A stretch of DNA of 64,000 bases, from the NCBI RefSeq assembly GCF_027942295.1, contig NZ_CP101416.1, positions 4,388,501-4,452,500 on the forward strand. The letters are read 5' to 3'. Source of the DNA: Pseudanabaena sp. Chao 1811 (lineage in GTDB: Bacteria; Cyanobacteriota; Cyanobacteriia; Pseudanabaenales; Pseudanabaenaceae). A model generated the notes under the pieces. The model was not told the DNA's origin. It was given only the letters and a program-made list of their open reading frames with translations, and made no database searches. Positions 17,324-25,510 of the stretch are shown here, piece after piece (the stretch's first letter is position 1; each line of letters begins with the position of its first letter). Position numbers and translations under genes: made by a program.

Positions 17324-17432
17324 GTAGCTCGGCATCGTTATAAACGAAACCCATATTTCTGTACTGCCAACTTAACGGGCGCTACATCTGGTATAGATTG
17401 AAGGCGCAGAGCGCCTTCAATCTATACCAGAT
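17324..17432. repeat. MITE-like element, family B left half plus perfect hairpin
   Basis: The left part (AAGTAGCTCGGCATCGTTAT, then AACCCATATTTCTGTAC) matches the element at 47988-48092. The right part is a hairpin with perfect 22-bp arms (17386-17407 and 17411-17432). It looks chimeric. The right arm overlaps the last codons and stop of the minus-strand MocR gene. Confidence 0.7.
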
Positions 17433-18870
17433 GTTGTTTGAGGATATTGCCTAATATGGCAATGCCGCGATCGATATCTTCTAGGGATTGGGAGAAATTG
17501 AGGCGAAATGCAGGATAGCCTTGCCCATCAGGAAAGAACAGCTTCCCTCTGCCAATGAGTACCTGTTGTGCGGCAGCTTCCTGTCCGACAATTTGCATTG
17601 GTGTGTGATTGGGAAGTTGTACCCAGATAAATAACCCGCCATTGGGAACTGTCCAGCGTACGGAACTAGGGAAATGTTGTTCCATTGCTTGCAGCATTCG
17701 ATCATGTCTTTGATGATTGATGGTACGCAGGTGATTGAGATGGCGGCGATAATGTCCAGAGGCAATATATTCACTAGCGATCGCTTGCGTCACAGTAGAG
17801 ACATGCAAATCATGGAGCAGTTTCAGTTCCACTAAAGCTTGATAATGCTTACCAGTCGATACCATATAGCCGACTCTTAGCCCCGGCATTAGCGATTTGG
17901 AGAATGTACCAATGTAGGTGACTAAATCACTACGATCTAGAACCTTGAGAGGTGCAGGGGCTGGTTCAAAGTTCAATCCTTCATAGGCATTGTCTTCTAA
18001 AATAGGACAGTTATATTTCTCCGCTAGGGAGATTAACTCGCGGCGATGGGATTGCGATGTGGTAATTCCTGTGGGATTGTGCAGGGTACTGACGGTATAG
18101 ATCAGCTTAGGTTGATGACTACGCAAATATTGATGGAGCAGTTCCAAATTCATGCCATCATTCTGCATGGGAATACCGATCACCTTGATGCCCATCTTTT
18201 CTAAAATTGCGATCGCGCCATGATAGGTCGGACATTCCACAATTACCCAATCTCCTGCACGTAGATAGTACTGAAATGCTAGGGATAGAGCTTGTTTAGA
18301 GCCATTAGTAATAATCAAATTATCTGCCGATGCCTCTAGTCCCAATTTCCATGCGAGCATCTGCGCTACCTGTTTGCGAAGGGTAAACTGTCCTTGGGGA
18401 AAGTCATAGCTAAACAGTACATCTGCTACCTGAGTCATCGCTCTACGGGCAATTTTAGCCAGATCTTCTAATCCCGACGGGCGTGGAAATCCTGAAGTAA
18501 AGTCAATCACATCGGGATGTAGCTGCGCTTGCAGAGAATCCATATACTGATCGAAAAATGACTCACCCCACTTACTAGGAATTACGACCTCTTGATCGGT
18601 TTCAAGCGTAGAGCTACGCTCAGGGGAAAGCATCGCACTATTCACAAAGTAGCCTGCGCCTTGCTTAGCAGACACTAGACCATCAGCTTCAAGAACACTA
18701 TAGGCTTCGATGACAGTCAACTTGTTTACCTGCACACTTTCAGCGAGAGCACGGATCGATGGTAGTTGCTCGCCTGCTTGCAGCGCTCCCGATGTAATCA
18801 GATGACTAATGCGATCGCGGATTTGGAGATAGATTGGCTCTTGGGCAGAGCGATTTAAGGGAATTCTCAT
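17422..18870 (-). CDS. MocR-type GntR regulator with aminotransferase-like domain
   Basis: A 482-residue fusion. The N-terminal GntR winged helix occupies about residues 1-75 (PIYLQIRDRISHLITSGAL, SIRALAESVQVNKLTVIEAY). A fold-type I PLP-dependent aminotransferase-like domain follows, with IITNGSKQALSLAF, LHNPTG, ILEDNAYEGL and the PLP-binding lysine in GTFSKSLMPGLRVGYM. MocR proteins usually sense PLP or an amino-acid adduct and control a divergent gene. Here the divergent neighbour encodes a 77-residue protein. The upstream region holds an inverted repeat that is a strong operator candidate. The last residues (HLV-stop) are encoded inside the MITE arm. Confidence 0.92.
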   Translation of the reverse strand: MRIPLNRSAQEPIYLQIRDRISHLITSGALQAGEQLPSIRALAESVQVNKLTVIEAYSVLEADGLVSAKQGAGYFVNSAMLSPERSSTLETDQEVVIPSKWGESFFDQYMDSLQAQLHPDVIDFTSGFPRPSGLEDLAKIARRAMTQVADVLFSYDFPQGQFTLRKQVAQMLAWKLGLEASADNLIITNGSKQALSLAFQYYLRAGDWVIVECPTYHGAIAILEKMGIKVIGIPMQNDGMNLELLHQYLRSHQPKLIYTVSTLHNPTGITTSQSHRRELISLAEKYNCPILEDNAYEGLNFEPAPAPLKVLDRSDLVTYIGTFSKSLMPGLRVGYMVSTGKHYQALVELKLLHDLHVSTVTQAIASEYIASGHYRRHLNHLRTINHQRHDRMLQAMEQHFPSSVRWTVPNGGLFIWVQLPNHTPMQIVGQEAAAQQVLIGRGKLFFPDGQGYPAFRLNFSQSLEDIDRGIAILGNILKQHLV

Positions 18871-18928
18871 AGGGCAAGCGCTACTGAGATAGTGAAAGCA
18901 GTATATAGCGATCGCTCCTCAAATTACC

Positions 18929-18992
18929 TAGTACAATTTTCACTAATTTTACTAGAACAGTGAAATATTTTGCTAACTGTACTAGTAAAATT
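18929..18992. promoter_or_regulatory. Candidate MocR operator with inverted 17-bp repeat
   Basis: AATTTTACTAGAACAGT (18945-18961) and ACTGTACTAGTAAAATT (18976-18992) are inverted complements with one mismatch, separated by 14 bp. A third partial copy (CTAGTACAATTTT) starts at 18929. The site lies 59-122 bp upstream of the MocR start and about 85 bp before the divergent gene, where a MocR regulator usually binds. Confidence 0.7.
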
Positions 18993-19075
18993 GTTTGAAT
19001 TTGTACCTTCCGCATCCTCTAACTCCAAGATAACAATAGGAAGTGTGAAACCTTCGCAATTGGGATAGCAAAATT

Positions 19076-19309
19076 ATGCGAGTCTCTTTTATTCCTAATC
19101 CTATTAACATTTGGGAAGCTCTTGGCAAAGCCTTCCAAAATATCGCCCAAGCAACTTTTAATCAAAACGATGAAGCCAAAGTTTGGCAAAAAACTGATCG
19201 CTTGGGTAATTCCTACTGGTGTGTTTACGATCCTAAGACTGGTCACTCTGCGAACTTTGGCACAGAAGAAGAAGTGATGAATTGGATTGAAAGCCATTAT
19301 TATTTCTAG
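19076..19309 (+). CDS. Hypothetical protein, 77 residues
   Basis: A small soluble protein I cannot place in a named family. The pattern DRLGNSYWCVYDPKTGHSAN near residues 41-61 resembles a small beta sheet. The last residues EEVMNWIESHYYF form a likely helix. It is divergent from the MocR gene, and the candidate MocR operator lies immediately upstream, so it is a plausible target of that regulator. A hairpin follows its stop. Confidence 0.65.
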   Translation: MRVSFIPNPINIWEALGKAFQNIAQATFNQNDEAKVWQKTDRLGNSYWCVYDPKTGHSANFGTEEEVMNWIESHYYF

Positions 19310-19345
19310 TCCTGAAATGAGAGTATAAAGCGCTCAAAACAGAAT

Positions 19346-19394
19346 AAACAAGTTTTTACAAGGGTTGCTTTGCAACCCTTGTAAAAACTTGTTT
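19346..19394. repeat. Perfect hairpin repeat between tandem genes
   Basis: Arms of 23 bp (19346-19368 and 19372-19394) flank a TTT loop. The stem is A-rich on the left and T-rich on the right. It may terminate transcription from the 77-residue gene before the GST gene. Confidence 0.75.
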
Positions 19395-19465
19395 GGGGTT
19401 CTACCATTTTCGGCTTGCACTACAATAGGAGGAACTTTTACAAGCCTACCCAAGCACCTAAACCA

Positions 19466-20161
19466 ATGATTGAACTCTACTATTGGCCAACTCCCAACGG
19501 GCATAAGATTACTATCTTCTTGGAAGAAGCAGAACTAGAGTATGAGATTTATCCCATTGATATTCGTGTTGGCGACCAGTTCAAACCTGAATTCCTAAAT
19601 ATTTCGCCCAACAATCGGATGCCCGCCATCATCGATCGCCATCCATCGGATTTTGGAGATGCCATATCTGTATTTGAGTCGGGAGCAATTTTGCAGTATC
19701 TCGCCGAGAAAACAGGAAAATTTTTGCCCACAGATTTGCGCGATCGCCTTAACGTCATGCAGTGGCTATTCTGGCAAATGGGCGGTTTAGGACCAATGGC
19801 AGGACAAAACCATCATTTCTCACAATATGCACCCGAGAAAATTCCCTATGCGATTGATCGGTATGTCAAGGAAACCAATCGTCTCTACGGAGTCCTCAAT
19901 CATCAACTCGAAGGAAAAGACTACATCACTGGTGAATACTCGATCGCTGATATGGCTTCCTACCCTTGGGTATTACTGCACAAGCATCAACAGCAAAATA
20001 TCGAAGACTTTCCCAATCTTCAGGCTTGGCTGCAACGCATAAGCGATCGCCCTGCGGTGATTCGTGCCTACGAACGCGCTAAACCCTTTGCCAATCAACC
20101 AACAATTACCGAAGAAAGCAAGAAAATTCTCTTTGGACAGACTGCGGCAAGGTCGCTATAA
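19466..20161 (+). CDS. Glutathione S-transferase, Ure2p/YfcG-like
   Basis: A 231-residue cytosolic GST. The N-terminal thioredoxin-like domain (about 1-85) starts IELYYWPTPNGHKITIFLEE. It contains NNRMPAIID, the cis-proline glutathione-binding turn, and VFESGAILQYLAEKTG. The C-terminal helical domain has ITGEYSIADMASYPW and ends in ISDRPAVIRAYERA. This layout matches the YfcG/YghU/Ure2p-like group. The ATG at 19466 is the first good start, even though an AGGAGG lies about 30 nt further upstream, which is unusual. The gene ends 7 bp before the next one. Confidence 0.9.
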   Translation: MIELYYWPTPNGHKITIFLEEAELEYEIYPIDIRVGDQFKPEFLNISPNNRMPAIIDRHPSDFGDAISVFESGAILQYLAEKTGKFLPTDLRDRLNVMQWLFWQMGGLGPMAGQNHHFSQYAPEKIPYAIDRYVKETNRLYGVLNHQLEGKDYITGEYSIADMASYPWVLLHKHQQQNIEDFPNLQAWLQRISDRPAVIRAYERAKPFANQPTITEESKKILFGQTAARSL

Positions 20162-20168
20162 TTTTTGT

Positions 20169-20450
20169 ATGGAAATCAATAATGCTCTTAGCTTAATTCT
20201 TGGTGCAGTCGCCGTTGGGGCTGCGATTTGGGCAACTTCAGCAATCTTAGAACTTCTTGCTAAATTAGTTGGAAAATTTGCGATCGCTGCTATCTCTCTC
20301 ATTTTAGTAGCAATTTACTTAAAAGTTTATGTAGGGATCGATATCTTACAGAGTCTGACCGATTTTGGACAATTGGTGATCGATGCCGTTGGACAATTAG
20401 TTCAAATTGTTTTTTCTCTCTTTTCGCAAGTAAATTTACCAATCGAGTGA
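20169..20450 (+). CDS. Small membrane protein, 93 residues
   Basis: A 93-residue protein from the ATG at 20169, starting 7 bp after the GST stop, so the two probably share a transcript. Two hydrophobic helices cover about residues 7-30 and 33-52. A third amphipathic or hydrophobic stretch (VIDAVGQLVQIVFSLFSQV) lies near the end. I do not recognise a family, and no conserved polar motif is visible. Cytoplasmic membrane localisation is inferred from hydrophobicity only. Confidence 0.65.
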   Translation: MEINNALSLILGAVAVGAAIWATSAILELLAKLVGKFAIAAISLILVAIYLKVYVGIDILQSLTDFGQLVIDAVGQLVQIVFSLFSQVNLPIE

Positions 20451-20523
20451 TTGTATTAGCCATCACTGCCAAGAATCATAATGAGTTTCAAAACCCTCAA
20501 ATCATCACTCTCAAATCATCTTT

Positions 20524-21279
20524 ATGCCTTTACTTCCCATCAATCAAAGTGATTTGTCTGTCATTCGCTTGATTGCGTCAGATGTAGATGGCACACTAAC
20601 TGAAAATGGTAAATTCAATCCCAATTTTATTGCTACGCTCCATTGTTTAAGAGATGCAGGAATTAAACTTCTGCTAGTGACAGGACGCTCGGCAGGTTGG
20701 GTTAGTGCTTTGGTCAATTATTTGCCTGTCGAGGCAGCGATCGCTGAAAATGGTGGGTTGTATTTGCAATCCGATGGTTATCAACATTGCCTTGCCGATA
20801 TTCCCAATCTATCACAGCATCGTCTTCTATTAGAAAATGCGCTCCATCGGATTCAAAAAACCTATTCTCATTTACAACCCTCTGCGGATAATCAATTTCG
20901 TCTTACCGATTGGACATTTGATGTAGATAATTTGTCTGACGATGACATCAATGCGATCGCTCAGCAATGCCATGAAATGGGTTTAGGTTTTACCTACAGC
21001 ACCGTGCAATGTCATATCAAACTGGCAAATCAAGACAAAGCAACGGGCTTGAAGCAAGTATTAGCAAAGTTCTATCCAGAGTTGGAGCCATATCAAGTGC
21101 TAACGGTTGGAGATAGTCCGAATGATGAAGCGATGTTTGCTCCTGATCATTTTCCACTCTCAGTTGGTGTAGCGAATATCCTGCATTATCAAGATAAAAT
21201 GCGTCATCTTCCCAAATATGTCACGCAGGCGGCAGAATTTGCAGGATTTGCAGAATTGATTGATTTAATCACTAAATAG
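20524..21279 (+). CDS. HAD-superfamily hydrolase, Cof/sucrose-phosphatase type
   Basis: A 251-residue phosphatase. HAD motif I is SDVDGTLTENG at about residues 19-29. Motif II is LLVTGRSAGW. The late motif GDSPNDEAMF (motif IV) follows a lysine region NQDKATGLKQVL (motif III). A C2-type cap sits between motifs II and III, which places it in HAD subfamily IIB, with Cof-type and sugar phosphatases. The substrate cannot be told. The stop codon overlaps the left arm of a terminator hairpin at 21274-21302. Confidence 0.87.
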   Translation: MPLLPINQSDLSVIRLIASDVDGTLTENGKFNPNFIATLHCLRDAGIKLLLVTGRSAGWVSALVNYLPVEAAIAENGGLYLQSDGYQHCLADIPNLSQHRLLLENALHRIQKTYSHLQPSADNQFRLTDWTFDVDNLSDDDINAIAQQCHEMGLGFTYSTVQCHIKLANQDKATGLKQVLAKFYPELEPYQVLTVGDSPNDEAMFAPDHFPLSVGVANILHYQDKMRHLPKYVTQAAEFAGFAELIDLITK

Positions 21280-21302
21280 GCGGTGCGGTGCACCGCCTAT
21301 TT
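21274..21302. terminator. Perfect hairpin terminator between convergent genes
   Basis: AAATAGGCGGTGC and its exact complement flank a GGT loop, followed by T-rich sequence. The HAD gene stop TAG (21277-21279) lies within the left arm. The facing gene ends at 21314. Confidence 0.75.
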
Positions 21303-21313
21303 TATTTAGTTGG

Positions 21314-22003
21314 TTAGCGATCGCCTCGAAGTAAGAGTAGTTGGACAAGTTGTAGAGCCGCATAAATTGCTGTGGCAACATAGGTCCAAGCCGCCGCACT
21401 TAACACCTTACGAGCGCCAATATTTTCATTCCCTTGGAGGATGCCTAACTCATCAATAAGTCTTAAGGCTCGTCTAGAAGCATCAAACTCAACGGGTAAG
21501 GTGACAATATGAAACAGAATTGCTCCTGCAAATAAAGCAATACCAATATTAATAAAAACTGTACTCAAACTTCCAAGAGAAGTGAGAAACAGACCTGCCA
21601 TGACCAGCAAAGGTCCAAAGTTTGCCCCAATATTTGCCACTGGTACTAGGGATGCACGGATATTCATAAATTGATAACCGCGCACATCTTGCAACACATG
21701 TCCGCATTCATGGGCAGCGATCGCCGCCGCCGCTAGGGAAGATGAAGCATATACGGACTCAGATAATCGCACAGCTTTGGCTGAGGGATCGTAGTGATCG
21801 GTGAGTTCACCTGCAACTGGCTCAACCGTAACATCATAGATTCCCATACGTTGCAGGATCGTTTGGGCAACTTGTGCACCTGTCATGCCCAGACTAGAGC
21901 GGATATCTGCGTATTTTTCGTAGGTTGCCTTGACACGCTGTTGCGCCCAAAACATCAAGATCATTCCAGGGATCAAGATTAAATAGGATGAGTGAAACAA
22001 CAT
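21314..22003 (-). CDS. Zinc metallopeptidase, YugP type, membrane-bound
   Basis: A 229-residue predicted membrane peptidase. The zinc motif is AIAAHECGHVLQD, about residues 90-102. YDPSAKAVRLSESVYASSSL precedes it, as is typical of YugP-type neutral zinc peptidases. An N-terminal hydrophobic helix (SSYLILIPGMILMFWAQQRV) and two or three later helices anchor it. EFDASRRALRLIDELGIL after the membrane segments carries the likely third zinc ligand. No partner gene is adjacent. Its substrate is unknown. Confidence 0.88.
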   Translation of the reverse strand: MLFHSSYLILIPGMILMFWAQQRVKATYEKYADIRSSLGMTGAQVAQTILQRMGIYDVTVEPVAGELTDHYDPSAKAVRLSESVYASSSLAAAAIAAHECGHVLQDVRGYQFMNIRASLVPVANIGANFGPLLVMAGLFLTSLGSLSTVFINIGIALFAGAILFHIVTLPVEFDASRRALRLIDELGILQGNENIGARKVLSAAAWTYVATAIYAALQLVQLLLLRGDR

Positions 22004-22080
22004 TAACTTCGCTCCTTCAGTTCTCTATATCTATGTAATATTATGGCTCTGCCTTCCTAGAATCTGCTGGTAGGGAAAAC

Positions 22081-22195
22081 ACTACTAAGTAAGCTGGGCG
22101 CAATTAAAAATAAAACCCTAAAAGCTGTGGCGCACGCATAGCGTGCGCCACAGCTTTTGGTTCTATTTTTTAATTATGCCTAGCTACTTAGTAGT
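22081..22195. repeat. MITE-like element, family B, full length
   Basis: The terminal inverted repeats start ACTACTAAGTA and continue with GGCATAATTA-type sequence on both ends (left 22081 onward, right ending at 22195). The centre is a hairpin with perfect 18-bp arms (22120-22137 and 22141-22158) and an ATA loop. It is non-coding and about 115 bp long. Relatives are at 17324 and 47988. Confidence 0.75.
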
Positions 22196-22277
22196 AGCCT
22201 GAAAACTCATAACACTTAGAGATGAAACCAGAACTAAAAATTTTACTAAAAAACGCGAGTTCGAGATAATTTGAAAC

Positions 22278-22362
22278 GGGCTTTGAGAGAGGGTTTGCTA
22301 CATAAACCCTCTCTCAAAGCCCAAAAGTAAAAGCCTTGCTAAGCAAGGCTTTTACTTTTGGG
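22278..22362. repeat. Two adjoining long hairpins
   Basis: The first hairpin has perfect 19-bp arms (22278-22296 and 22304-22322). The second has perfect 21-bp arms (22320-22340 and 22342-22362). They share three bases and so compete slightly. GGGCTTTGA occurs again at the end of the second. Apart from these and the MITE, the 22004-22592 gap shows nothing I can assign. Confidence 0.75.
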
Positions 22363-22592
22363 CTTTGAAAATTTGCCAACTTAGCCCGAACTGACGTTAA
22401 AAACATTGCGAAGTAGCAAAATTAGCAAAATTAACAAAATTTTGTGATCTCTTGGGTTATAAATAGCTGCAAAAAATGTGATCGCTTAAACTAGCCTATA
22501 TGTAGGAGTCTTGATGTATAAACAAGCTGGTATATCTTGGTAGACTATTGGCTAGTTTTTGATTAGGTTTTAGCAATGAGGATGAGGAGCAT

Positions 22593-23858
22593 ATGCAGGT
22601 AGATGAACAATCAGGAAAACAAGCAGAAACAGCCATAGAGGTGGGTAATATTGAGAATCCACCAACCGCATCTCCCCAAAATACTCAACCTAACACGATG
22701 AAAAATGTCCTAGAACCAAAACGATCTAACAAATACTTAATTCCTGCGATCGCACTGGCTTTAGCATTACTAGGCGTGAGTATTTGGTTTGTACTGGGGC
22801 GCTCTAATAACCCATCATCAACTACATCTACACCTGCCAATAATGCTACTAACAAAGAACAGTCCAGAGCCATTAGTGCCTTAGGTCGATTGGAACCACA
22901 GGGCGAAGTGATCAAAGTTGCGTCACCCTCAGCCCTCGGCACATCTCGCATTGTAAAATTGCTGGTCAAAGAAGGCGATATGGTTAAACAAGGTCAGGTA
23001 ATTGCAGTTCTAGATAGCTACGATCGCTCAGTTGCTGCCTTGCTCCAAGCTCAAAGTCAAGCCCAAGAAAGTGAACGTAATCTTGCCAAAGTGCGGGCTG
23101 GGGCAAAAAGTGGTGACATCATCGCCCAAGAAGGCAACGTGCTGTCTGCCGCCGCTAATATCAAAGTCCTTGAAGCTAATGCGACGAGAATTCGCTCTGA
23201 ACTAGAAATCGCAGGTAGAGATTACAATCGTTTCCTTCAGGTTTATAAAGAGGGAGCCATTTCTCAAACAGTGCTAGATACCTACCGACTCAAGGTTGAA
23301 ACTCTGCAAGGGCAGTTTACGCAAGCAGAGCAGCAAATTCAGCAAGCTCAATTCCAATTGAGGCAGTCTCAAGGTTTGTTAAATAGCGTGAGAGAAGTTC
23401 GCCCTACGGATGTGCAATTTGCTGAAGCTCAATTACAAACAGCGATCGTAAATGTCAAAAAAGCCGAAGTTGATCTTGATTTATCTCAAGTTCGCGCTCC
23501 TATTGATGGACAAGTTCTCAAAATCAACTCTAAAACTGGAGAAGTTGTCAGTCAGACGAATGGAGTAATGGATCTTGGCAACACAAAACAGATGTATGTG
23601 GTTGCCGAAATCTATGAAACTGACATCGGCAAAATTAAAGTTGGACAGAAAGCAACCATTCAAAGTGAAGCCTTTGATGGAGAGATTACAGGCAAGGTGG
23701 ATAGTATTGGTTTGCGGATTGCCAAAAATGATGTTCTTGGTACTGATCCTGCGGCTAAGACCGATGCGCGCATCATTGAAATCAAAATCAAGCTTGATGA
23801 TAGTCAAAAAGTTTCAGGGCTTACCAATTTACAAGTTAGAGTCAAAGTTGAAGTTTAA
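22593..23858 (+). CDS. devB: DevB-type ABC exporter membrane-fusion protein
   Basis: A 421-residue HlyD-family periplasmic adaptor. One membrane helix (LIPAIALALALLGVSIWFVL, about residues 50-69) follows a cytoplasmic N terminus. Next comes a biotinyl-lipoyl-like half (GRLEPQGEVIKV, VKEGDMVKQGQVIAVLD), a long coiled-coil hairpin (about 145-290), the second lipoyl half (VRAPIDGQVLKINSKTGEVV) and a beta-barrel end. In heterocyst-forming relatives DevBCA exports glycolipids through TolC. A GAGGAG lies 5 nt before the ATG. It is followed by devC after 3 bp. Confidence 0.9.
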   Translation: MQVDEQSGKQAETAIEVGNIENPPTASPQNTQPNTMKNVLEPKRSNKYLIPAIALALALLGVSIWFVLGRSNNPSSTTSTPANNATNKEQSRAISALGRLEPQGEVIKVASPSALGTSRIVKLLVKEGDMVKQGQVIAVLDSYDRSVAALLQAQSQAQESERNLAKVRAGAKSGDIIAQEGNVLSAAANIKVLEANATRIRSELEIAGRDYNRFLQVYKEGAISQTVLDTYRLKVETLQGQFTQAEQQIQQAQFQLRQSQGLLNSVREVRPTDVQFAEAQLQTAIVNVKKAEVDLDLSQVRAPIDGQVLKINSKTGEVVSQTNGVMDLGNTKQMYVVAEIYETDIGKIKVGQKATIQSEAFDGEITGKVDSIGLRIAKNDVLGTDPAAKTDARIIEIKIKLDDSQKVSGLTNLQVRVKVEV

Positions 23859-23861
23859 TCT

Positions 23862-25247
23862 ATGATTTTTGCTGTACCTCTCGCTTGGTTACAACTTACC
23901 TACGAAAAAAGTCGTCTTCTGGTTGCGATCGCAGGGATAACTTTTGCGGTTGTCTTGATGTTTTTACAACTGGGCTTTCGCGATGCTCTCTTTACCAGTG
24001 CGATTCGACTCCAAAGCAATCTCGTTGGAGATTTGGTAATTATCAGTCCGCAGTCCACCAACCTTGTCGGGATGCGAAATTTCTCCCAACGTCGCCTTTA
24101 TCAAACCTTAGGGATGAAGGAAGTTGATTCCGTAAATCCAGTTTATATCGGACTTGCCGCTTGGAAAATCAAAGAAGATCCTGCGGGACAAACTCGGAAT
24201 ATTTTGATATTAGGAGCAAATCCTGATGCGAAGGTCTTTAAAATGGCTGGTGCTGAATCAAATATCAATCGTGTTAAAACTGAGGATGTGGTTCTATTTG
24301 ATCGCGCTTCCCGTGCTGAGTTTGGACCTATTGTCAGTGAATGTGGTTCCTTAGCTCTCAAAACCATTTTCAGTGAGGAAGCCTTTACCTGTAAAAATTT
24401 AGTTAATCGCGAGGTCGCCAATCGTAAGCTCATCATCGGCGGCTTATTTGAGCTAGGTGCATCCTTTGCCGCTGATGGCACACTCATTACCAGTGACACC
24501 AACTTTCTAAGGATTTTTGATAACCGTCGTGCAGGGTTGATTAACGCTGGCTTGATCAATTTGAAACCTGATGCATCGCCTTACGAAGCTATGCGAAATT
24601 TTATTCTTGAGCAAAATGGTGATACCGTTGTTTTGCCTCGCGATAAGTTACAACCCGACGGCAAAAAAGTTCGGATTTTGTATAAAGAAAGCATTGGTGC
24701 GGATGGTAAGGTGATCCGTGAAGAAGACAAAAATAAAGTACTGATCTCCAAATCAGATTTGACAGTTGAAGATCTGCAAAAATCTCAGGATGCAGCGATC
24801 GATGATACCCGTATCTTAACGATGCAGGGCTATATCGAATTCGAGAAGGGATATTGGCAAAAGAGTACAGCGATCGGATTTATTTTCAGTCTTGGTACAG
24901 TCATGGGCTTCATTGTTGGGATTGTGATTGTCTATCAAATTCTCTACACTGATGTATCCGATCATCTTGCGGAATATGCCACACTCAAGGCAATGGGCTA
25001 TAACAACTTATACCTCGCTCAAGTGGTAATTCAGGAAGCATTTGTATTATCAATTCTCGGATTTATTCCCGGGCTAGGTATCTCTTTTGGACTTTATAAT
25101 CTCACCAAAAATGCCACCTTGTTACCATTGTATATTTGGGATAAAGCTATTCCCGTCATGATCTTAACTATGATTATGTGTGTGATCTCAGGAGCAATAT
25201 CGCTACGCAAAGTTCAATCTGCTGATCCTGCGGAAATTTTTGGATAA
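23862..25247 (+). CDS. devC: DevC-type ABC transporter permease
   Basis: A 461-residue permease of the MacB/FtsX-like DevC group. The start PLAWLQLTYEKSRLLVAIAG and the following helix are highly typical of DevC. Three more helices are at the C terminus (about 345-455), with TLKAMGYNNLYLAQVVIQEA as the usual coupling region. The large periplasmic domain between helix 1 and helix 2 includes a stretch around residues 275-310 (YKESIGADGKVIREEDKNKV) that makes it longer than the DevC proteins I know (about 385 residues). No devA-type ATPase gene follows. Confidence 0.9.
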   Translation: MIFAVPLAWLQLTYEKSRLLVAIAGITFAVVLMFLQLGFRDALFTSAIRLQSNLVGDLVIISPQSTNLVGMRNFSQRRLYQTLGMKEVDSVNPVYIGLAAWKIKEDPAGQTRNILILGANPDAKVFKMAGAESNINRVKTEDVVLFDRASRAEFGPIVSECGSLALKTIFSEEAFTCKNLVNREVANRKLIIGGLFELGASFAADGTLITSDTNFLRIFDNRRAGLINAGLINLKPDASPYEAMRNFILEQNGDTVVLPRDKLQPDGKKVRILYKESIGADGKVIREEDKNKVLISKSDLTVEDLQKSQDAAIDDTRILTMQGYIEFEKGYWQKSTAIGFIFSLGTVMGFIVGIVIVYQILYTDVSDHLAEYATLKAMGYNNLYLAQVVIQEAFVLSILGFIPGLGISFGLYNLTKNATLLPLYIWDKAIPVMILTMIMCVISGAISLRKVQSADPAEIFG

Positions 25248-25259
25248 AACCCCATACCA

Positions 25260-25312
25260 AAATCCCTAAAAACAAAGGGAACATGTTATGTTCCCTTTGT
25301 TTTTAGGGATTT
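25260..25312. terminator. Strong perfect hairpin after devC
   Basis: Perfect 25-bp arms (25260-25284 and 25288-25312) flank a GTT loop, starting 13 bp after the devC stop. It probably ends the devBC transcript. Its outer flanks also show TACCAAAA/TACAAATT-like inverted words, so it may be another MITE. Confidence 0.7.
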
Positions 25313-25510
25313 ATAATGAATTTGTACCACTTTGTCTAATTTGCACCAAAGATAAAAGAGCATATTTTGGTTGATATGTAATGGTTACACTATATATAGC
25401 AGTCCTAAATCATTTGTAGATTTTTAGGTTTGTATTAGACCGATCCTTCAGATCGATCTTCCATAAACCAATTAGGATTGCCATATAACCAGTAAAAATT
25501 ACCTTATATC

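Noticed and set aside
19427-19465. Start of the GST gene near the AGGAGG at 19427
   Set aside because: No ATG, GTG or TTG lies at a suitable distance after the AGGAGG in the GST frame; the GST fold begins at the ATG at 19466.
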